7,825 nt of DNA from Eubacterium sp. Its GTDB lineage: Bacteria; Bacillota; Clostridia; Lachnospirales; Lachnospiraceae. Position 1 is the stretch's first letter. Every line of letters starts with the position of its first letter. This document shows, piece by piece, positions 6,001-7,825 of the stretch. The stretch is from the NCBI GenBank assembly GCA_020844525.1, contig JAJGAH010000103.1:1-7825 (forward strand). The letters are read 5' to 3'. The translations under genes were made by a program, and so were the position numbers. The notes beneath the pieces were generated by a model. That model had not been told where the DNA came from. It saw only the letters and a list, made by a program, of their open reading frames with translations, and did no database searches.

Positions 6001-6006
6001 GGAGAG
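6001..6006 (+). promoter_or_regulatory. Ribosome binding site that fixes the sepF start at 6016
   Basis: GGAGAG at 6001-6006, preceded by TTA, lies nine bases before the ATG at 6016. The reading frame stays open upstream to 5953, but the 21 extra residues precede the conserved MGFFDKF start of SepF and include this site itself, so they are not translated as part of the protein. Confidence 0.8.
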
Positions 6007-6015
6007 TATAACAAT

Positions 6016-6618
6016 ATGGGATTTTTTGATAAGTTCCTGGATGCCGTTCGTTTAAACGATGATTATGACGATGACGATGATGCATTTTTCGACGACGATG
6101 ATGATTATGATGATGAACCGGAGGAAATCTCCGAGGCACCAAAGAGAAAACGCTTTGGCAGTCATAAGACGGTAAAAGTGCGGAAAGAAGAGGAGCCGGA
6201 AGAGCCGGTTCGCAGAACACAGCCGGAACCGGCGGCCAGATACAGCAGTCCTTCCAAGGTTCAGACCCGACCGGCGGCGCAGTCCCAGAAAGTTACTCCA
6301 ATGCGTCGTGCCGGCGCTTCAGCCGCTCACAGCAATATGGAGGTTTGTGTCATTAAGCCGGCAAAGGTCGAGGATTACCGTGAAATCGCTGATACACTTC
6401 TTTCCGGATGTACTGTCGTGCTGAATCTTGAGGGTCTTGATGTAGAGCTGGCTCAGCGGATTATCGATTTTTCATCCGGTTCCTGCTATGCAATTGGCGG
6501 CGGACTTCAGAAGGTTTCGAGCTATATCTTCATTCTTACACCGTCCTCTGTGGAAATTTCCGGTGATATTCAGGACCTCCTGAACGGGGCTATGCCAACC
6601 ATGCGCACCGCATTCTGA
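6016..6618 (+). CDS. sepF: Cell division protein SepF
   Basis: The 200-residue protein tethers FtsZ filaments to the membrane and bundles them at the septum. The N-terminal amphipathic helix MGFFDKFLDAVRL (1-13) is the membrane-targeting segment. It is followed by a very acidic stretch (residues 15-37) with two runs of five Asp, then a basic, Pro/Arg/Ser-rich linker (about 41-105). The SepF core runs from about 108 to 187 and includes VCVIKPAKVEDYREIADTLL (110-129), VVLNLEGLDVELAQRIIDF (134-152), SGSCYAIGGG (154-163) and IFILTPSSVEISG (171-183). The length is at the long side for the family because of the acidic stretch and linker. It follows yggS by 104 bases with no clear terminator. The usual followers ylmG, ylmH and divIVA are absent; a terminator and aroB come next. 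Confidence 0.95.
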   Translation: MGFFDKFLDAVRLNDDYDDDDDAFFDDDDDYDDEPEEISEAPKRKRFGSHKTVKVRKEEEPEEPVRRTQPEPAARYSSPSKVQTRPAAQSQKVTPMRRAGASAAHSNMEVCVIKPAKVEDYREIADTLLSGCTVVLNLEGLDVELAQRIIDFSSGSCYAIGGGLQKVSSYIFILTPSSVEISGDIQDLLNGAMPTMRTAF

Positions 6619-6693
6619 TTGTTTGACTGATCGTGCATGATTTACTCATAGAATCAGATCTCATCAGAGAGGGTCAGAAAGTATCAAAATCAT

Positions 6694-6735
6694 AAAGCAT
6701 CAGTTAGAAGCGATTCTTACTGGTGCTTTTCTTTT
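6694..6735 (+). terminator. Strong intrinsic terminator after sepF
   Basis: AAGCATCAGTTAGAA (6695-6709) pairs with TTCTTACTGGTGCTT (6714-6728) around a GCGA tetraloop. The 15-position stem has one wobble and one T-T mismatch, and A6694 can add a pair with T6729. The T-rich tail TTTCTTTT follows. It separates the HlyD-like/yggS/sepF unit from aroB. Confidence 0.88.
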
Positions 6736-6769
6736 AAATCTTTTCTATTAAATACAGAAGGAGATCTTT

Positions 6770-7825
6770 ATGGAATCACTTATTGTTGAACGAAAGCATA
6801 CAGGTCTTGAATTTTCCTACCCGATTGTCTGGGAAAACAGCTTTCGGACGCTGTCTGATGAAATCCGCAGGATCCGTGGTTTCCGGGCGAAAAAGATCTG
6901 CCTTGTGTCCGACAGCAATGTTGCGCCACTCTATGCAGAACAGACTGCCCAGGCACTCCGGCCACTTGGCGTGGATGTGGAGACATACGTGTTTCCTGCA
7001 GGAGAGGAGCACAAGTGCCTGGATACGGTTTCAGATCTGTACCGCTTTCTGATCAGCCACAGATTTGAGCGCAACGATCTGCTTGCGGCTCTGGGCGGCG
7101 GTGTGACCGGCGATCTCACCGGCTTTACGGCTGCAACCTATCTGCGCGGCATTGATTTTATTCAGATTCCCACCACGCTGCTTGCACAGGTAGACAGCAG
7201 CGTCGGAGGAAAAACCGGCGTGGATTTTGAACAGTACAAGAATATGGTCGGCGCTTTTCTGCAGCCACGTCTTGTATACATGAATACCGAAACCCTGAAG
7301 ACACTTCCGGATGATCAGTTTGCATCCGGGATGGGAGAGGTCCTGAAAACCGGCGCCATACGCGACAGGGCACTTCTGGAATGGATTGATGCGCATACAG
7401 AATCCCTTCATGATCGCGATTCCGAATCACTTGCCTATGTTATTCGCGCCTGCTGCAAGGTAAAGGCATCTGTTGTGGAGGAGGATCCCACAGACAGAGG
7501 GATTCGTGCAATATTGAACTTCGGACACACACTCGGACATGCCATTGAAAAGGAAAAGCACTTTGCGCTCCTGCATGGGCAGTGCGTAGGAATCGGGTCG
7601 GTCGGTGCCGCCTGGCTCTCCTGGAAGAAGGGCATGATTTCAGAAGCGGACTATCAGTGGATCGTCCATCTGCACAGGGAATTCCACATTCCCACCTTGG
7701 TACAGGGCCTTACCGCCAGGGATATTGTCCGCGCTACCAAGTCTGACAAAAAGATGGAAGAGGGGAAAATCCGCTTCATTCTGCTGGACGGAATCGGCAA
7801 TGCGGTGATAGACAACACCCTGACA
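6770..7825 (+). CDS. aroB: 3-dehydroquinate synthase, 3' end beyond the window
   Basis: The frame is open for 352 codons from the ATG to the window edge without a stop, so only a few C-terminal residues are likely missing compared with the usual 350-365. AroB converts DAHP to 3-dehydroquinate, the second step of the shikimate pathway, in the cytoplasm, using NAD and a divalent metal. Seen in order: nucleotide-binding GGGVTGDLTGF (109-119), substrate and NAD region IPTTLLAQVDSSVGGKTGVD (133-152), KNMVGAF (157-163), GMGEVLK (187-193) with metal ligand Glu190, NFGHTLGHAIE (250-260) with metal ligand His253, and LLHG (267-270) with metal ligand His269. AAGGAG (6758-6763) lies six bases before the ATG. 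The gene starts 35 bases after the sepF terminator, and no convincing promoter of its own was found. All key residues appear intact. Confidence 0.95.
   Translation, partial: MESLIVERKHTGLEFSYPIVWENSFRTLSDEIRRIRGFRAKKICLVSDSNVAPLYAEQTAQALRPLGVDVETYVFPAGEEHKCLDTVSDLYRFLISHRFERNDLLAALGGGVTGDLTGFTAATYLRGIDFIQIPTTLLAQVDSSVGGKTGVDFEQYKNMVGAFLQPRLVYMNTETLKTLPDDQFASGMGEVLKTGAIRDRALLEWIDAHTESLHDRDSESLAYVIRACCKVKASVVEEDPTDRGIRAILNFGHTLGHAIEKEKHFALLHGQCVGIGSVGAAWLSWKKGMISEADYQWIVHLHREFHIPTLVQGLTARDIVRATKSDKKMEEGKIRFILLDGIGNAVIDNTLT

Noticed and set aside
5953..6015. 21-residue N-terminal extension of SepF from an upstream start
   Set aside because: It covers the ribosome binding site of the ATG at 6016 and precedes the conserved MGFFDKF start of the family.
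6623..6654. Possible aroB promoter: TTGACT (6623-6628) and TAGAAT (6649-6654) downstream of sepF
   Set aside because: The spacer is 20 bases, too long for sigma-A; the 18-base alternative uses CATAGA, a poor -10. The sepF terminator also lies between it and aroB.

Overview
The window looks like chromosomal DNA of a Gram-positive, non-Bacillus Firmicute, most likely class Clostridia and probably Lachnospiraceae. The basis is mid-range GC by eye, purine-rich AGGAGG-type ribosome binding sites, SEDS and DacA proteins of clostridial type, an Asp-rich SepF, and a small P-loop protein that I recall from Lachnospiraceae genomes. This assignment rests on recognition from memory, not on a search. All seven genes are on the + strand. 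No mobile element, CRISPR array, tRNA or rRNA was seen.

Layout. (1) 2-2972 is a peptidoglycan cluster: the C-terminal end of a class B penicillin-binding protein (PBP2 type), a RodA-type SEDS glycosyltransferase, and a membrane-anchored D-Ala-D-Ala carboxypeptidase whose start lies 68 bases inside rodA. (2) 2973-3234 holds a near-consensus sigma-A promoter and a leader of about 130 nt that can fold into a compact three-way junction. It precedes a 141-residue P-loop protein of unknown function (3235-3660). (3) 3661-3836 holds a terminator whose 3' arm has been tandemly duplicated in a 29-base unit, followed by an extended -10 promoter. (4) 3837-6618 encodes a HlyD-like membrane-anchored adaptor, the PLP-binding protein YggS/YlmE and the division protein SepF, probably as one transcript ended by a strong hairpin at 6694-6735. 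(5) 6770 to the right edge is aroB (3-dehydroquinate synthase), open at the window end and lacking only its last few codons.

How the genes fit together. PBP2 and RodA are the transpeptidase and glycosyltransferase of the elongation machinery. The carboxypeptidase trims stem pentapeptides and so sets crosslinking. SepF tethers FtsZ to the membrane at the septum, and YggS is its common neighbour in Gram-positive bacteria. The HlyD-like protein and the P-loop protein sit between these wall and division genes without an obvious partner. Aromatic amino-acid synthesis (aroB) begins after the terminator and appears to be a separate unit.

No clear new multi-gene system is visible. The items most worth following up are the structured leader before the P-loop gene, the duplicated terminator arm, a 14-bp perfect hairpin inside the carboxypeptidase gene, and the orphan HlyD-like adaptor upstream of yggS-sepF.
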